The translations under genes and the position numbers were made by a program. From Candidatus Magnetominusculus xianensis (GTDB taxonomy: Bacteria > Nitrospirota > Thermodesulfovibrionia > Thermodesulfovibrionales > Magnetobacteriaceae), in assembly GCA_001541255.1 (NCBI GenBank), contig LNQR01000089.1, positions 1 to 34,945 on the forward strand: a DNA stretch of 34,945 nt, in the 5' to 3' direction. Below are positions 32,991 through 34,945 of this stretch, in pieces. The notes under the pieces are model-generated. The model was not told the origin of the DNA and ran no database searches. It worked only from the letters and a program-made list of their open reading frames with translations. The stretch's first letter is position 1. Every line of letters begins with the position of its first letter.

Positions 32991-34703
32991 ATGTCATTTT
33001 TGAGCAAGTATCTGGACGAACCAAAGATCGCATATTTTTCTATGGAAATAGGATTGAAGGACGACATCCCCACCTATAGCGGAGGTCTTGGGATTTTAGC
33101 CGGAGATACGATTAAATCGGCTGCCGACCTGAATTTGCCGTTTGTCGCTGTCACCCTTATGCACAGAAAGGGGTATTTTACGCAGGATTTCGACGAGACC
33201 GGCTATCAGCTGTCAAAGGACGTAATCTGGGACCCGGCAAGATATATGACTCTGGCCCCGGCTAAGGTCAGCATCAGGCTAGAGGGACGCACGGTTTATG
33301 TTGCGGCATGGACATATATTGTGGAAAGTCTGAGAGGCGGCTCACTGCCCGTGTTCTTTTTGGATACAGACATACCAGAAAACAGCGCTGAAGACAGGGA
33401 ACTGACACATCATCTCTACGGCGGCGATAACTTATACAGGATCAAGCAGGAGTCTATACTTGGGATAGCCGGCGTGAGAATGCTTAAGGAACTCGGCTTT
33501 ACCGTTAAAAAATATCACATGAACGAGGGGCACGCGTCGTTTCTGACATTAGAGCTGCTGCATGAGCGCAAAAAGGACATTGAGTCCGTGTGGGACGAGT
33601 CTTTAATCTGGGATTTCGATTCCGTAAAAGAGTTATGTGTTTTCACAACACATACACCAGTTGAAGCGGGGCATGATAAATTTACATATGATATATACCA
33701 CAGGGTACTGGGCGAGTACTTCCCTGAGAAGGTAATCCGCTGGCTTGCCGGTGACGAACATCTAAACATGACGCTGCTTGCCCTGAATCTGAGCAACTAT
33801 GTGAACGGTGTGGCCAAAAAACACGGCGAGGTATCTCAGAACATGTTCCCAGGCTACAGAATCAACGCCATCACCAATGGCGTCCACTCCTATACATGGA
33901 CAAACGAGCATTTTAAGCGACTGTATGACAAGTACATTCCGGGCTGGGCAAATGAGCCGGAAATATTTGTGCGAGTAGAGACAGTACCTGACGAGGCTAT
34001 CTGGAATGCCCATCAGGACGCTAAAACTGATTTAATAAACTATGTAAACACCCACTGCAATGCCGACATGGACGTAAACACGCTTACAATAGGTTTTGCC
34101 AGAAGATTTGCAACCTACAAGCGTGCAAACCTGTTGTTTACAGACATCGACCGTCTGGTGAAAATAGCGGGCGGCAGAGTACAGTTTGTCTTTGCCGGCA
34201 AGGCTCATCCAAAGGACGAAGGCGGAAAGAAACTCATTCAAAATATATTTAGCTACGCCAGGGAACTAAAGGGGAAGCTGAAGCTGGCCTTCATCAAGAA
34301 CTATAAAATGGACATAGGCCTGATGCTCTCAACAGGTGTAGATGTGTGGTTGAACAACCCGCTGCGGCCACTGGAAGCCTCCGGCACAAGTGGAATGAAA
34401 TCAACACACAACGGTGTTCCGAATTTCAGCGTACTTGACGGATGGTGGATAGAAGGACATATCGAAGGATACACAGGCTGGTCAATCGGCCCTGCCCCGA
34501 CAGAGATAGAGCCAGACGAGAGTATGAATAAAATCGATGCCGATGATCTTTACAATAAGCTGGAGAATGTGATCATCCCAACCTACTACAACGACAAGAA
34601 GAAGTGGATATTCATAATGAAAAACACGATAGGCAAAAACGCCTACTACTTCAACACCCACAGGATGATGAGAAGATACGTCACAGAGGCCTATATCAGA
34701 TAG
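32991..34703 (+). CDS. glgP: Alpha-glucan phosphorylase (short GlgP type)
   Basis: 570 aa. It cleaves glycogen or maltodextrin with phosphate to glucose 1-phosphate. Seen: IAYFSMEIGLKDDIPTYSGG then GDTIKSAADL at the N-terminus (the short alpha-glucan family form, lacking the long regulatory N-terminus), TTHTPVEAGHDKF, NAITNGVHSYTW, the conserved RFATYKRA, and EASGTSGMKS with Lys470 as the PLP Schiff-base lysine. GAGGAGG precedes the ATG. Glucose 1-phosphate from this enzyme is also the substrate of the rfbF enzyme in the same window, though there is no operon link. A perfect hairpin follows the gene. Confidence 0.92.
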   Translation: MSFLSKYLDEPKIAYFSMEIGLKDDIPTYSGGLGILAGDTIKSAADLNLPFVAVTLMHRKGYFTQDFDETGYQLSKDVIWDPARYMTLAPAKVSIRLEGRTVYVAAWTYIVESLRGGSLPVFFLDTDIPENSAEDRELTHHLYGGDNLYRIKQESILGIAGVRMLKELGFTVKKYHMNEGHASFLTLELLHERKKDIESVWDESLIWDFDSVKELCVFTTHTPVEAGHDKFTYDIYHRVLGEYFPEKVIRWLAGDEHLNMTLLALNLSNYVNGVAKKHGEVSQNMFPGYRINAITNGVHSYTWTNEHFKRLYDKYIPGWANEPEIFVRVETVPDEAIWNAHQDAKTDLINYVNTHCNADMDVNTLTIGFARRFATYKRANLLFTDIDRLVKIAGGRVQFVFAGKAHPKDEGGKKLIQNIFSYARELKGKLKLAFIKNYKMDIGLMLSTGVDVWLNNPLRPLEASGTSGMKSTHNGVPNFSVLDGWWIEGHIEGYTGWSIGPAPTEIEPDESMNKIDADDLYNKLENVIIPTYYNDKKKWIFIMKNTIGKNAYYFNTHRMMRRYVTEAYIR

Positions 34704-34727
34704 GCCGACAAAATAAAGGCAGCAAAT

Positions 34728-34769
34728 CTCCGGCGTGAGTTCAACCCCAATACAGGGCGCACGCCGGAG
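34728..34769 (+). terminator. Hairpin after glgP
   Basis: CTCCGGCGTG (34728-34737) and CACGCCGGAG (34760-34769) form a perfect 10-bp stem with a 22-base loop, 25 bases after the glgP stop. Only a weak TTGTCTCT follows. Confidence 0.55.
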
Positions 34770-34782
34770 TTGTCTCTAACGG

Positions 34783-34804
34783 ATGTTCCTGACGAAAAGC
34801 TGTT
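34783..34804. repeat. 22-bp direct repeat, second copy
   Basis: Identical to 31441-31462. It lies between the glgP hairpin and the partial gene at the right edge. Confidence 0.6.
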
Positions 34805-34856
34805 CAAATCATATTCGTGGACAACACCCTTAGTGTCCGTTAGGAGCTAACCTCAC

Positions 34857-34945
34857 CTAATTGCCTCTGACCCATTCTACCAGGAGTTTGTGGTCATTAT
34901 CCTTTGCCGTAAGAATATATCTCATACGATATTTCACAAGCTTCT
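34857..34945 (-). CDS. Partial gene at the right edge, C-terminal 28 residues
   Basis: A minus-strand frame is open from the window edge to a TAG at 34857-34859, giving KLVKYRMRYILTAKDNDHKL then LVEWVRGN. It is too short to assign. The Lys/Arg-rich ending could belong to any small protein, and because it borders transposon debris it may itself be a remnant. Confidence 0.3.
   Translation of the reverse strand, partial: KLVKYRMRYILTAKDNDHKLLVEWVRGN

Overview
The window reads as a chromosomal segment of a Gram-negative-type bacterium with no phage or plasmid backbone. The gene repertoire, moderate GC, heavy use of ATGA/TAATG start-stop overlaps and scattered IS relics would fit a Nitrospirota-like (Magnetobacterium/Thermodesulfovibrionia-type) genome, but that is an inference from gene content and no rRNA is present to settle it. 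No tRNA, rRNA or CRISPR array was found.

Layout. Positions 1-322 hold a hairpin-rich non-coding stretch, possibly the 5' part of a group II intron on the minus strand. From 323 to 11261 tightly packed minus-strand genes encode a small membrane protein, an AMMECR1 protein, a polyprenyl diphosphate synthase, methylthioribose-1-phosphate isomerase, a CDP-6-deoxyhexose cluster (rfbF, rfbG, a 3,5-epimerase-like protein, an SDR reductase/epimerase, a GT2 glycosyltransferase), rdgB, rph, murI, a GerMN protein and a cell-wall amidase. From 11351 to 14182 lies an accessory block: an AT-rich two-gene cassette (DUF262 protein plus HEPN RNase-like protein) with its own promoter, followed by a macro-domain gene and a MazG-like gene. 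A decayed copy of the mazG 3' end sits exactly at the far edge of the cassette.

The plus strand then carries recD2, an orphan ParA ATPase with a basic, disordered partner, an RluA pseudouridine synthase, a 51-residue Cys-rich protein, pncC, a RadC-like JAMM protein and leuB. Positions 21.7-25.6 kb are accessory: a 54-aa protein, a JAMM/M67 peptidase, a TPR membrane protein coupled to a 51-aa leader ORF, nested inverted repeats, a frameshifted HEPN gene behind a palindromic operator, and hicAB. Positions 25.7-29.05 kb hold a ROK sugar kinase and an Fe-S operon (Rrf2 regulator, TusA-like protein, IscS-like protein, IscU). The IscS-like protein has Gln where the PLP-binding lysine belongs, as in the Archaeoglobus fulgidus type of IscS.

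The right end has a TPR plus metallo-beta-lactamase protein, a 1.8-kb graveyard of antitoxin, IS110 and IS21 relics, an alpha-glucan phosphorylase and a partial gene at the edge. The most interesting systems are the PLP-lysine-less IscS operon, the DUF262-HEPN cassette bounded by a mazG duplication, the orphan ParA/partner pair, and the operator-controlled second HEPN gene.
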